From a virus: a DNA stretch of 44,407 nt. Below are positions 1 through 6,604 of this stretch, in pieces. Numbering within the stretch: the first letter of the stretch is position 1; each line of letters begins with the position of its first letter. The position numbers and the translations under genes were made by a program. A model generated the notes under the pieces. That model was not told the DNA's origin. It searched no databases and was given only the letters and a program-made list of their open reading frames with translations. The stretch lies in IMG/VR virus record IMGVR_UViG_3300020182_000063, positions 1-44,407 of that record; one strand, 5' to 3'.

Positions 1-13
1 ATAATATTTAATT

Positions 14-42
14 ATAATAGCAGACGCATAACAAAATGTCAA
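14..42 (-). promoter_or_regulatory. Sigma70 promoter, leftward
   Basis: On the minus strand, TTGACA (42-37) is separated by 17 nt from TATTAT (19-14). The -35 box overlaps the stop codon of the gene ending at 39. Transcription would leave the window on the left. It belongs to the family of near-consensus promoters found throughout the window. Confidence 0.75.
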
Positions 43-185
43 GATTTATTTTTCTCATCTATAAGGGATTGCTGCACAGCCTTGAGAAATTCATCAAAGC
101 CTTTTTCATCCTCCAACATAAGTGCGAGTGCTAAATCTTTTTCTTTGCGTGCTTCTTTAATTTTGTCAGAAAAAGAAAGCCCCAC
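39..185 (-). CDS. Small charged helical phage protein (48 aa), function unknown
   Basis: This is a 48-residue, Lys/Glu-rich, probably all-helical protein. The GTG start overlaps the upstream gene's TAG in a TAGTG arrangement, which implies translational coupling, and an AAGG lies 9 nt upstream. The body reads as real coding sequence (motifs SDKIKEARKEKD and FDEFLKAVQQSLIDEK). Its TGA stop forms part of the TTGACA of the next promoter. I do not recognise a family. An internal ATG would give only the last 26 residues. Confidence 0.55.
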   Translation of the reverse strand: MGLSFSDKIKEARKEKDLALALMLEDEKGFDEFLKAVQQSLIDEKNKS

Positions 186-196
186 TACTGCGGGGC
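179..196 (-). terminator. Possible weak rho-independent terminator
   Basis: A GCCCC/GGGGC hairpin with an 8-nt loop is followed on the minus strand by TTTCTTTTTC. The hairpin contains the overlapping stop and start codons of two small genes, so it may be an attenuator rather than a true end. It is nearly symmetrical and could also act on the plus strand (CCTTTT). Confidence 0.35.
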
Positions 197-295
197 CTTT
201 TGGTTCTTGCGAGTATATTTAGTTTTATCTCGATACACTTTTGGCTTGTTAAACTTCCAAGCGTGTTTCGCCACGGGGTTTATGCGTCCATCCAT
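185..295 (-). CDS. Small basic phage protein (36 aa), function unknown
   Basis: This 36-residue protein is rich in Lys and Arg (about a third of the residues) and starts MDGRINPVAKHAWKFNKPK. The ATG at 295 is preceded by GGGGAG about 8 nt upstream. Short proteins of the form NP.AKH..KFN are widespread next to structural or late genes in tailed phages; that is from memory and not checked. Its stop codon sits inside a GC hairpin and overlaps the next gene's GTG. The 110 nt between 296 and 406 hold no gene that I can support. Confidence 0.55.
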   Translation of the reverse strand: MDGRINPVAKHAWKFNKPKVYRDKTKYTRKNQKAPQ

Positions 296-406
296 AACTC
301 TACTCCCCAACTCCAAATAATCCACGAAAAGATGAAACCATAGTCATTCGTCATCATGTCCTCGCTATGATAGAGTGCGAAACTGGGAAGAACATGAAAG
401 AGTCCT

Positions 407-1102
407 TCAGCTCGCCAAGTGTTTTGCACAGATTGTTGAATTTGCATAACTCTCCTCCCCAAAATTACTTAAAATATCTTTAGCTAATTGTACCAACTCC
501 TCAACAGATAAGTCACTCTTCGCTTGGTTTGCCTCTCTAAGAGTGGGTGCGCAGTTATCTATTGTATTCGGGCCTCTTGGGTCAATATGATCCATATGCC
601 ATAAGTTCGTCATCCTCAAATCTATAGTTTTTCCAGTTAAATAACATTTAACTGTCATGTCATCTTCGTTATAACTATACTTTTGTTTCCAACTGCTTAT
701 TAAATCTTCAGATGAAAAATTCATGTTTTCATACCTTTTTAGTTTATCAGTTCCTTTTATAGAAAATCTAGTAATTTTATTCTTGAGGTGAAACTTAAAA
801 TCTCTTACTCTTTCTGGGTTATTTCTGCCTTCGCTATTAACTGAGTGAGTGCAGAAACGCCCAATCTTTTTAGATAAAATTACTGTTGGACTTTCTTTTC
901 TGTATCTTTGTGTTCTTATCCGGCTATGGTTTCGGGAGCTAGGGTTAACTCTGTATTGTATTGTAGCTTTAGAAATATTGCGACCTGTTCTTTTCTTCCA
1001 CCAATCAAGACTAACCCTTCCTGTTGGGGGTATGCCTTGCTCTACAATTTCTTTGAAGAAAGCGTCCCAATCTTCTTTTGTGTATCTATGCCCCGTACTC
1101 AT
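407..1102 (-). CDS. HNH homing-type endonuclease
   Basis: This 231-aa protein has a C-terminal HNH nuclease domain (about residues 150-215): CYLTGKTIDL supplies the first strand, WHMDHIDPRG the catalytic His-Asp-His, and two downstream Asn residues and a Lys complete the beta-beta-alpha-metal fold. The N-terminal ~60 residues (WKKRTGRNISKATIQYRV) resemble a DNA-binding helix pair. I chose ATG 1102, which has AAGGGG just upstream. The in-frame ATG at 1123 lies only 2 nt downstream of the -10 box, so it would probably be outside the transcript. The gene has its own promoter and stands alone between a fibre-like gene and small late genes, as expected for a free-standing phage HNH element. No intron or inserted-exon structure is visible. 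Confidence 0.85.
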   Translation of the reverse strand: MSTGHRYTKEDWDAFFKEIVEQGIPPTGRVSLDWWKKRTGRNISKATIQYRVNPSSRNHSRIRTQRYRKESPTVILSKKIGRFCTHSVNSEGRNNPERVRDFKFHLKNKITRFSIKGTDKLKRYENMNFSSEDLISSWKQKYSYNEDDMTVKCYLTGKTIDLRMTNLWHMDHIDPRGPNTIDNCAPTLREANQAKSDLSVEELVQLAKDILSNFGEESYANSTICAKHLAS

Positions 1103-1125
1103 CACTTTCCCCTTAATTTCCATAT

Positions 1126-1154
1126 ATTATACGCCCTTGACATCTCCGTGTCAA
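1126..1154 (-). promoter_or_regulatory. Sigma70 promoter for the HNH gene
   Basis: TTGACA (1154-1149), a 17-nt spacer and TATAAT (1131-1126) are perfect consensus boxes on the minus strand. The -35 is preceded by an A/T tract (AAAATAATTC) shared with the promoter at 9887-9915. Confidence 0.85.
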
Positions 1155-1164
1155 GAATTATTTT

Positions 1165-1803
1165 CTAGTACCAGTGTATATATCTTGTGGTGAAATTCGT
1201 CCATAGAGCGCTAGTGCTTATATACCAAGTCCAAGTATTACTCGCGTTACCTGACGTGGCTGTATAGAGAGTAGCGTCCGCCAAAGCCTTCGTAAACTGG
1301 CCAGTGTAATTATTATTTAACAATTTCTCTCGAATACCTGTAAAAGTATTACCAGAATAAATCTGCCCTGCTAGCGATAGCTTAAATGTTTTTTGGTTAA
1401 AGCCATATGAATTATACATGTGCATAGTATAGCAAGCAATCACTTCTCTTTCAGTAAACTGATTCAAAGTATCCCCACTAGAAGGTATATAAACGCCTGC
1501 CGAGGAGTGTATACTACCTAAGTGAGAACCACTACCAAAAAAATCTTGTATATACCCATTTCTAATAATAGTAGTCGTTCCTGAAGAAGTATGTGATGCC
1601 GTAGTTAGTCTAATATGAGAGCGGTCCCCATAAAAATCTCCTAAAGAGATAGAGCTATCAGCACTACTTGTGGTTCCGCTACCTGCCGCCATTTTTCTGA
1701 ATTGATTATCATTCAAATTTATTGGGGTACCTGACGCAGTGTAACCTTTCATCTCCCTATTAATATCGTTCATACTTATAGTTCCTGAAGTTTGTAGTGT
1801 CAT
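1165..1803 (-). CDS. Fibre/virion surface protein with the N-terminal phage repeat motif
   Basis: This 212-aa protein begins with a motif common in marine phage structural proteins: GTISMNDINREM near residue 7, then PINLNDNQFRKMAAG, then SISLGDFYGDR near residue 50. The remainder is Ser/Thr/Gly/Asn-rich beta-type sequence ending in aromatic residues. The same N-terminal design, ending in (L/I)S(M/L).DFY, occurs in the protein at 38272-39090. I infer that both are virion-surface or fibre components, possibly accessory adhesins. The start is ATG 1803 after AAAGAGAGAAAATA. No catalytic motif is seen. Confidence 0.6.
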   Translation of the reverse strand: MTLQTSGTISMNDINREMKGYTASGTPINLNDNQFRKMAAGSGTTSSADSSISLGDFYGDRSHIRLTTASHTSSGTTTIIRNGYIQDFFGSGSHLGSIHSSAGVYIPSSGDTLNQFTEREVIACYTMHMYNSYGFNQKTFKLSLAGQIYSGNTFTGIREKLLNNNYTGQFTKALADATLYTATSGNASNTWTWYISTSALWTNFTTRYIHWY

Positions 1804-1815
1804 TATTTTCTCTCT

Positions 1816-2124
1816 TTAATTTTTACCTGCGTAGGCGTTCGCTCCGAAGAATGCACTCACTAATGCAGCAATCGCCACAAAGTAGGTTGGTGCAATATCC
1901 CCAATAATTTTAGCCGCATTGTCGAGACCAAAAAAGTCAGTGCAAAAGATACCAAAAGGATAAAGTAACATTCCGAAGAGTGCAAACCATGTCATCTTTC
2001 TCATCGCATCACGCTGTGCATCTTCGTCTTCAAGCCGCTTTCGCTTAAACTCCAAGTGCATTGCTAGTTCTTCATCACTCACATGACCGTCACCATTTAC
2101 ATCCGCTGGATGATGTTCACTCAT
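1816..2124 (-). CDS. EF-hand-bearing membrane protein
   Basis: This 102-aa protein has a canonical calcium-binding EF-hand/dockerin-type loop at residues 8-19 (DVNGDGHVSDEE: acidic or polar ligands at loop positions 1, 3, 5, 7, 9 and 12). A charged helix follows, then two hydrophobic segments (about 46-64 and 78-98). The loop is predicted to sit on the N-terminal side of the membrane. It lies in a run of small membrane-protein genes, so a holin-like role is possible, but the EF-hand argues for a Ca2+-responsive membrane protein of unknown function. The ATG follows directly after the TAA of the upstream gene. Confidence 0.7.
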   Translation of the reverse strand: MSEHHPADVNGDGHVSDEELAMHLEFKRKRLEDEDAQRDAMRKMTWFALFGMLLYPFGIFCTDFFGLDNAAKIIGDIAPTYFVAIAALVSAFFGANAYAGKN

Positions 2125-2286
2125 TTATTTCTCCGTTTTCAGAAGAGTATATACTCCCCATGCCAGGCCGACATACGCGGCAATTTTGGCTAAGCCTCCA
2201 AATAGTATAAAAGCTCCACAAACTCCAATTAACATCACACCATCTAAAGATGTGCGTTCTCCCATGAGTTTTCCAAGGTATTTCAT
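2125..2286 (-). CDS. Small membrane protein (53 aa)
   Basis: This 53-residue protein has a short polar N-terminus (MKYLGKLMGERTSLDG), a long glycine-rich hydrophobic stretch (about 17-46) that could span the membrane once or as a hairpin, and a charged KTEK tail. The ATG overlaps the preceding gene's TGA (ATGA), a usual translational-coupling arrangement here. It could be a holin or holin partner because lysis-type and membrane genes surround it; no motif settles this. Confidence 0.6.
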   Translation of the reverse strand: MKYLGKLMGERTSLDGVMLIGVCGAFILFGGLAKIAAYVGLAWGVYTLLKTEK

Positions 2287-2489
2287 AATTTCTTCTCCTC
2301 TAGTGGGCAGTTTGTAGATTTCATGTCAGTGCCCATCATGCTGACCCAATGAAGCTCAGCAATTAGTTTATTATACCAAAGCCGATCATACTGGTCATGG
2401 CATTTTGCAGCTTCTTCTATCAACTGCTCAATACGAGCGTCGACATACTTCTGCATCTTAGAGATGTGTGCCACGTTTCTTATGTCCAT
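2283..2489 (-). CDS. Small helical phage protein, function unknown
   Basis: About 68 residues from ATG 2489 (MDIRNVAHISKMQKYVDAR). The central part is amphipathic helix (IEQLIEEAAKCHDQYDRLWY). The start is uncertain: ATG 2456, one base after the upstream stop, would give a 57-aa product, and TTG 2516 a longer one. None has a strong ribosome-binding site. The 3' end overlaps the next small membrane gene by 4 nt. No family is recognised. Confidence 0.5.
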   Translation of the reverse strand: MDIRNVAHISKMQKYVDARIEQLIEEAAKCHDQYDRLWYNKLIAELHWVSMMGTDMKSTNCPLEEKKL

Positions 2490-3036
2490 TCCATGCGACG
2501 AAACCCGCAGCAGCAAGTGCCCAGTACGCCAAGTAGTTCAAAAACTTGAATCCATTGACTTCGATACAAATGTCACGAAACAATTTGTCCGCCTGTGATT
2601 GAGTCATCTTCTCCGTGTTGTTTCCAGCTTTCGTTTTCAAGCAAGCATATTTGTATACATAATCGTGTACAAGACCGCCCATCAGCAATACACCTGTAGG
2701 TGACAGCCACATTGCCAAAAACTTGGGCACGCTGGCCCCATCAAATTCAAAGCCTTTGGGAATCACGTACTCTACACCGCCCAGTTTAAAATGAAAGTCA
2801 TCACAAATTTCCCACTGACGCACACCCATTAACCAGTGCCAAATGCCCTTGAAAAACCCTTTATCTTTCGTTGCAATCGGAAGAGGCTTCATATGAGGCA
2901 TTTCAGCATACTCAAAGCCTACACGATGCTCTCCCTGACCATCAAACTTACTAAAAATAAATCCGATGATTACTAATACTCCAAACACTACCCACTGCCA
3001 AAAAGTCATGGCAAGTTCCATTAATGTATCAATCAT
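2458..3036 (-). CDS. DUF1353-family protein with N-terminal membrane anchor
   Basis: This 192-aa protein has an N-terminal transmembrane segment (about 10-29). A DUF1353-like core follows (about 85-165) with the signature IPKGFEFDGASVPKFL and the metal-site-like GLVHDYVYKYA. A second hydrophobic segment lies near the C-terminus. DUF1353 proteins occur in many tailed phages next to tail or lysis genes and their biochemical role is not settled. The membrane anchor and its place in a membrane/lysis-type gene run suggest an envelope function. It overlaps the next gene by 32 nt if ATG 2489 is used. Confidence 0.75.
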   Translation of the reverse strand: MIDTLMELAMTFWQWVVFGVLVIIGFIFSKFDGQGEHRVGFEYAEMPHMKPLPIATKDKGFFKGIWHWLMGVRQWEICDDFHFKLGGVEYVIPKGFEFDGASVPKFLAMWLSPTGVLLMGGLVHDYVYKYACLKTKAGNNTEKMTQSQADKLFRDICIEVNGFKFLNYLAYWALAAAGFVAWNGHKKRGTHL

Positions 3037-3235
3037 ATGTATCCTCCGCTATATTTAGTATAGCATTCTTGTTCAGCAATACTTCTTTACCGTTTGGTTG
3101 TAAGTATCGAATGAACTTAGTATCATTATTCATTACCCAGTGCAAAGCCTCTTGCGATGACATTGTTTGCGCTTCTTCACCGAGCAGAGAACCGTATAAA
3201 GTACTATTCGATGTAGTTACTATACGAATTTTCAT
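3029..3235 (-). CDS. Small phage protein, function unknown
   Basis: This 68-aa protein starts at ATG 3235 (MKIRIVTTSNSTLYGSLLGE), with AGGAGG about 9 nt upstream and an ATGA overlap with the 26-codon gene before it. The composition is soluble and mixed alpha/beta. A longer reading frame starting at 3283 runs through that upstream gene and is unlikely. No domain is recognised. Confidence 0.6.
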   Translation of the reverse strand: MKIRIVTTSNSTLYGSLLGEEAQTMSSQEALHWVMNNDTKFIRYLQPNGKEVLLNKNAILNIAEDTYD

Positions 3236-3312
3236 AGAAAGATCATACCTCCTATCATACCAAGTATTAAACCAAGTATGCAAACTGTTATTACTTTTTT
3301 AAAGTAACTCAT
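3232..3312 (-). CDS. Tiny single-span membrane peptide (26 aa)
   Basis: The 26-residue peptide has a short basic start (MSYFKKV) followed by an uninterrupted hydrophobic helix with glycine-zipper spacing (LGLILGMIGGMIF). It starts 1 nt after the upstream TAA and its TGA overlaps the next ATG. Codon-tight placement on both sides supports translation. It may be an accessory lysis or membrane factor; there is no direct evidence. Confidence 0.5.
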   Translation of the reverse strand: MSYFKKVITVCILGLILGMIGGMIFL

Positions 3313-3313
3313 A

Positions 3314-3793
3314 TTAATTTGCTAGTGGATTATCTAACACTGCCTGCACTTTCTTGTTTAATCTATCTTCCAGTGCTTGAAGTTTTAACTCCGTGTCATT
3401 ATAGAGTGAATCTCGCTTATTGTCAAATCTTTCAGTAGCTTTATCAATCATTTCAGCGACTTTTGTATCGTTTTCTCGAACCATATCTTCTACGCGATCT
3501 ACATTCTTCTCCATTCGATTAAAGTCATCTCGTAAATCATTCTTAATACTTCGAGAGTAGTCTGTAGCTTCTCCTACTGAATCCTGTACTGCATCGAGTT
3601 TAATCTCAATCTCATTGTTTCGCGACTCAATAAGGCCCACATCAATGTTAGCCACAATTTCTTTCATGTCCATATAGTCAGAGTAGAATTCAAATGCACC
3701 CCAACTCGCCCCACCTAACGTAGAAAGAGCAGTGAGAAGAATCATCATCTTCCCACCTTTGAATGTCATACCTCCAAACTCTACTTCAGCCAT
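3314..3793 (-). CDS. Membrane-anchored coiled-coil protein
   Basis: This 159-aa protein has a short cytosol-like N-terminus (MAEVEFGGMTFKGGKM), one transmembrane helix (about 17-35) and then a long charged helical region (about 45-155) with heptad-like spacing, consistent with a parallel coiled coil. Proteins of this layout with a near-identical N-terminal motif occur in marine phages (from memory), with no assigned function. The start codon shares one base with the upstream stop (TAATG). A perfect promoter sequence lies inside its coding region (3398-3426). Confidence 0.65.
   Translation of the reverse strand: MAEVEFGGMTFKGGKMMILLTALSTLGGASWGAFEFYSDYMDMKEIVANIDVGLIESRNNEIEIKLDAVQDSVGEATDYSRSIKNDLRDDFNRMEKNVDRVEDMVRENDTKVAEMIDKATERFDNKRDSLYNDTELKLQALEDRLNKKVQAVLDNPLAN
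3398..3426 (-). promoter_or_regulatory. Intragenic sigma70 promoter
   Basis: TTGACA (3426-3421), 17 nt and TATAAT (3403-3398) are all consensus, and lie inside the coiled-coil gene in the same orientation. It would drive the tiny membrane peptide, the DUF1353 gene and genes further left. Chance occurrence in an AT-rich coding region cannot be excluded, but the match is as good as the intergenic promoters. Confidence 0.6.
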
Positions 3794-4209
3794 TATTTTT
3801 TCCAGAACTTACCTTGAATAAGCTTCTTTACCACTACTAGAGGATTATAGTAAAATTTATATTCCCATTTATACTGTGCATAATCTTTTTCATATATGCT
3901 ACGCGGAGTCCACTCTTTCTTCCAGTTGTCGACCAATAATCCTTCGTATTCTAGTACTGCATGACCACCACCCACATAACTAATAAAGCAAATCTTAATC
4001 TTTTTTGTGAGAATCATCCAAAGAAACTTCATACGACTCTGCCCTGCAAGCATCCAGCCTACAGTAAGTGCATAATCTTCACAATCTCCTTGATCTTTAT
4101 CCTGGCTCATATCAAGTACACGCCAATAATCGGCAACTTGATACTGGTCACTATCATACTGATACTCGAATACGTTGTTTACTTTTGTAACCGCCTCATA
4201 CTTATCCAT
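3793..4209 (-). CDS. Transglutaminase-like cysteine peptidase (C93/BTLCP type)
   Basis: This 138-aa protein carries the bacterial transglutaminase-like cysteine peptidase pattern: the nucleophile in DQGDCEDYALT (Cys43), histidine in GGGHAVLEYEG (His83), and aspartate in LLVDNW (Asp94), giving a Cys-His-Asp triad in the expected order. The family (COG3672) includes bacterial peptidases such as LapG and several phage proteins. No signal peptide is visible. It could process a phage or host envelope protein; the neighbouring membrane and exported genes make an envelope substrate plausible, as inference only. The ATG at 4209 has AAGGAAGATA upstream. Confidence 0.75.
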   Translation of the reverse strand: MDKYEAVTKVNNVFEYQYDSDQYQVADYWRVLDMSQDKDQGDCEDYALTVGWMLAGQSRMKFLWMILTKKIKICFISYVGGGHAVLEYEGLLVDNWKKEWTPRSIYEKDYAQYKWEYKFYYNPLVVVKKLIQGKFWKK

Positions 4210-4217
4210 TATCTTCC

Positions 4218-4433
4218 TTATACTATAGCATCCAAATATGTTGCTGCTTTATGATTGGGACCTAACTCTCCTAGTGCATTATATGTTTTATAACTTATCT
4301 CGTAGACTTTAATTGGTCCGCCATCTTGTTGAGTATGTTTTATGTGTGTTATAACTTCATTTGGCCCTACATTGTGGACCCTAGTAAATAAACTAACAAC
4401 GTTAGTTGCTGGTATTGCGGATATCTCACTCAT
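4218..4433 (-). CDS. Small phage protein, function unknown
   Basis: About 71 aa from ATG 4433, which lies one base after the upstream stop (TAATATG). Beta-rich sequence with motifs VVSLFTRVHNVGPNEVITHI and IKVYEISYKTYN. An alternative ATG in the upstream gene (4445) would add four residues. No signal peptide or membrane segment. No family recognised. Confidence 0.55.
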   Translation of the reverse strand: MSEISAIPATNVVSLFTRVHNVGPNEVITHIKHTQQDGGPIKVYEISYKTYNALGELGPNHKAATYLDAIV

Positions 4434-4434
4434 A

Positions 4435-4860
4435 TTATCCATCATCCTCAAATTTTAACGCTCTTAGGTTATTCACCTCTTGCTGTAGTTTTTGTAATTC
4501 TATTCTCTGTCTTGCCAGCTCCAATTTATAGAGCTGATTACAGTCTAATCTTGTTTTAGGTGCATTGAGAGGTATAATAATCTTTGCATACACCCCAACG
4601 TCTTTCACTAAACCTTCCGAATCGTAGTCTTCTGAATAACTACCTAAGCTACTACGGTAAGGCCCGTTTTCATTTAAAACACCTACTACACCAAACTCTA
4701 AATTTACACTTCCGCCAATCGCCATTGAGCATTCTACATTGCCCTGTGTTCTTATTCTATCACTCGCGTAAGAACCCGGAGTGGTAGGTAAGTTTAGATT
4801 CAAGGAGCTAGAATCGGCTATTGCGTAGGACGAGAATAGCATTAATAGTATAAATCTCAT
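4435..4860 (-). CDS. Exported protein with C-terminal coiled coil
   Basis: This 141-aa protein has a short signal peptide (MRFILLMLFSSYAIADS; probable cleavage after AIA or ADS). The mature N-terminal part is Ser/Gly/Asn-rich, with one Cys in QGNVECSMAIGGSVNLEFG and another in TRLDCNQLYKLELARQ, which could form a disulfide in the periplasm. The C-terminal ~35 residues are a leucine-heptad helix. It is the last member of a run of exported proteins. Its ATG overlaps the upstream TGA. I infer a periplasmic or outer-membrane role. Confidence 0.65.
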   Translation of the reverse strand: MRFILLMLFSSYAIADSSSLNLNLPTTPGSYASDRIRTQGNVECSMAIGGSVNLEFGVVGVLNENGPYRSSLGSYSEDYDSEGLVKDVGVYAKIIIPLNAPKTRLDCNQLYKLELARQRIELQKLQQEVNNLRALKFEDDG

Positions 4861-5228
4861 TTAACTTTTGAACAAACCCTCGAAGATACCGATGTCTTTG
4901 ATGCACCTGCTATAATCAGTTTTGATTTTGAACAGATGTAAACTACTTCTTGTTTGTCCTTCTCCCTTATATAAATATCAATTTTCTTTTTTTCGAGGTG
5001 TTTAACCCGCATAATTTTATTCTGCATAGCAAAAGGTACTTTCTCCCACTCTGCATTAAAAACACCAAACTCATAGTATTCTACATCTTTTCTAGCATTG
5101 AAAAGACTCATTGTAGTATATAGTATACCCTCAACATAAGAAGGTTTCAGCTCCGGGTAGGTTGGAACAAATGAGTGAGCACTTGCTTCTCCACTCATCA
5201 GTAATAAAATTATTAGATAGCGATACAT
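4857..5228 (-). CDS. Exported protein resembling a pilus-chaperone Ig-like domain
   Basis: This 123-aa protein has a signal peptide (MYRYLIILLLMSGEASAH; cleavage probably after ASA). The mature part (about residues 19-95) reads like the N-terminal Ig-like strand pattern of periplasmic pilus chaperones: MSLFNARKDVEYYEFGVFN, then WEKVPFA, then a basic VKHLEKKKIDIYIREKDK. Two Cys (VYICSKSK and RVCSKVK) may pair in the periplasm. It overlaps the pilin-like gene upstream. The second chaperone domain is missing, so this would be a single-domain or divergent version. The chaperone reading is inference from pattern only. Confidence 0.5.
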   Translation of the reverse strand: MYRYLIILLLMSGEASAHSFVPTYPELKPSYVEGILYTTMSLFNARKDVEYYEFGVFNAEWEKVPFAMQNKIMRVKHLEKKKIDIYIREKDKQEVVYICSKSKLIIAGASKTSVSSRVCSKVK

Positions 5229-5710
5229 TCAGCACTTACTACCGCACGATATACACCACCAGGAAATGCTTTGCCGTAGCCATAGTCTGCTTGTGATTCT
5301 GTTTTGAACCAAGTGCTACCAGCAACAGTCAAACTAAACTCAGTAACATTATCAAACTCAATTTTTGCTGCATCGTACCCAGACATGCTAGTGTCTGATA
5401 CTTGAGAGGTACCAACGCTTCCTGTCCAGTTAACGATGTCATTTAGTGTAGGCGATTCCGAAAACTCTATAGGATAGGAAATTTTAGCCTTATACATGCT
5501 TGCTTGAATTACATCAAATCGAACGACAGGATCAACCCCACCGTCTGAAGGATCAGTGCTTAATACATCCGCCGTTGGGTTACCGTATATACCTGCGGTA
5601 TCGGGAATTACTACACATTTTGAAGCAACGTTCCCCACTACTTCCATTTCTTCCGCGTTAATGCTGGCTGCTAGACCTAGCGTTGATAATAAAATAAATA
5701 ATTTTTTCAT
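5213..5710 (-). CDS. Exported pilin/SCPU-like protein
   Basis: This 165-aa protein has a clear signal peptide (MKKLFILLSTLGLAASINAE, cleavage after NA). The mature chain is a beta-rich domain with one Cys near the N-terminus (VASKCVVIPD) and one near the C-terminus (VVSAECIAI), as in donor-strand pilins and spore-coat-U (SCPU) domains. The late part PGGVYRAVVSAEC resembles the G-x-Y-x-x-x-V end of such domains. Strong AAGGAAA ribosome-binding site 5 nt before the ATG. It is immediately followed by the chaperone-like gene. I infer that it is an extracytoplasmic subunit; a phage virion decoration cannot be excluded. Confidence 0.55.
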   Translation of the reverse strand: MKKLFILLSTLGLAASINAEEMEVVGNVASKCVVIPDTAGIYGNPTADVLSTDPSDGGVDPVVRFDVIQASMYKAKISYPIEFSESPTLNDIVNWTGSVGTSQVSDTSMSGYDAAKIEFDNVTEFSLTVAGSTWFKTESQADYGYGKAFPGGVYRAVVSAECIAI

Positions 5711-5731
5711 TAAGTTTCCTTATATGGCCTG

Positions 5732-6604
5732 TTAATCATATTGAGATTGAACAATTTTTTGATGCATTATGTCTTGTGCAAAGTTCACTCTACGAGCATT
5801 TGCGTTGTCTGGTAGAGTACTATCTTTCAGCATTTCTACATCTTTATATTCCCCTCCCTTAATTTGCTCGAAATAAGTTCTAGGCAAATAATTCGTTGCC
5901 ACTAATGCGTTATGCAACAGTGTATCTTGGGCTTCCTGTAGGCCTGCCCCAATTGACAATCCTAGCATCTTCTCTAAACTTTCTCTTACTTTCTCTTCCG
6001 TGGCCTTAGCAAATTTATCTCGTTCTTTCTTTTCTTCTTCGTCTCTTTGCGCTTTTGTATTTGCTTTGCGGTCTAATTCTTCCTGAATATAGTCTTCACT
6101 CGAAGTATCTATTTCAGGTTCTTGAATTAACGTGAGTGGGTCAATATAACCTGGGCATTCTGGATCAGACTGAGGATTATCACACGGAACATACTGATAT
6201 GTGTAATAAACCTCTGGGTCTAAAACTGTTCCAAAGCCTTCTACTTCGATAGAACCATCACCCCAAAAATCAATTCCTATACCACCTACAGGAATTGTTT
6301 TGTTAATCGTATTGCCTGGCAAACCTGACCAGTCGTCTGTGCTTCTAAAGATATACCCATTTCCTTGAGCATTCTCATTTTGAACGTGAACCAACATATC
6401 GGCTTCAGGGTCTTTTTCAGTGGTATATCTATAGATTACATTGTTTACAGTCAATCCCGTCGCTTGCGGCAAGATATTAGACATCACCCAATTCAACCCA
6501 ATATTCGCGGCGTTGGTGGTTGTTCCATATACCTCTTCGCTAGAGTACGAGTAAGAGCAGTAGGCTAACAACACCGGCACTGCCCATGAGTGTCTTAGTA
6601 CCAT
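5732..6604 (-). CDS. Large exported marine-phage protein, function unknown
   Basis: This protein is 290 aa from ATG 6604, chosen because AAGGA lies 7 nt upstream and the product then starts with a signal-peptide-like segment (MVLRHSWAVPVLLAYCSYSY). ATG 6664 would add 20 very basic residues. The central region is a folded beta-type domain (motifs RYTTEKDPEADMLVHVQNEN and WGDGSIEVEGFG) with a Cys pair CDNPQSDPEC. A highly charged coiled coil follows (about 175-225), then a helical C-terminus ending DIMHQKIVQSQYD. It overlaps the upstream exported gene by 65 nt. I recall homologues in other marine phages, all without assigned function. Confidence 0.6.
   Translation of the reverse strand: MVLRHSWAVPVLLAYCSYSYSSEEVYGTTTNAANIGLNWVMSNILPQATGLTVNNVIYRYTTEKDPEADMLVHVQNENAQGNGYIFRSTDDWSGLPGNTINKTIPVGGIGIDFWGDGSIEVEGFGTVLDPEVYYTYQYVPCDNPQSDPECPGYIDPLTLIQEPEIDTSSEDYIQEELDRKANTKAQRDEEEKKERDKFAKATEEKVRESLEKMLGLSIGAGLQEAQDTLLHNALVATNYLPRTYFEQIKGGEYKDVEMLKDSTLPDNANARRVNFAQDIMHQKIVQSQYD

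Noticed and set aside
849-1193. Plus-strand frames opposite the HNH gene
   Set aside because: Shadow frames without ribosome-binding sites or protein-like composition; the minus strand carries a clear HNH domain.
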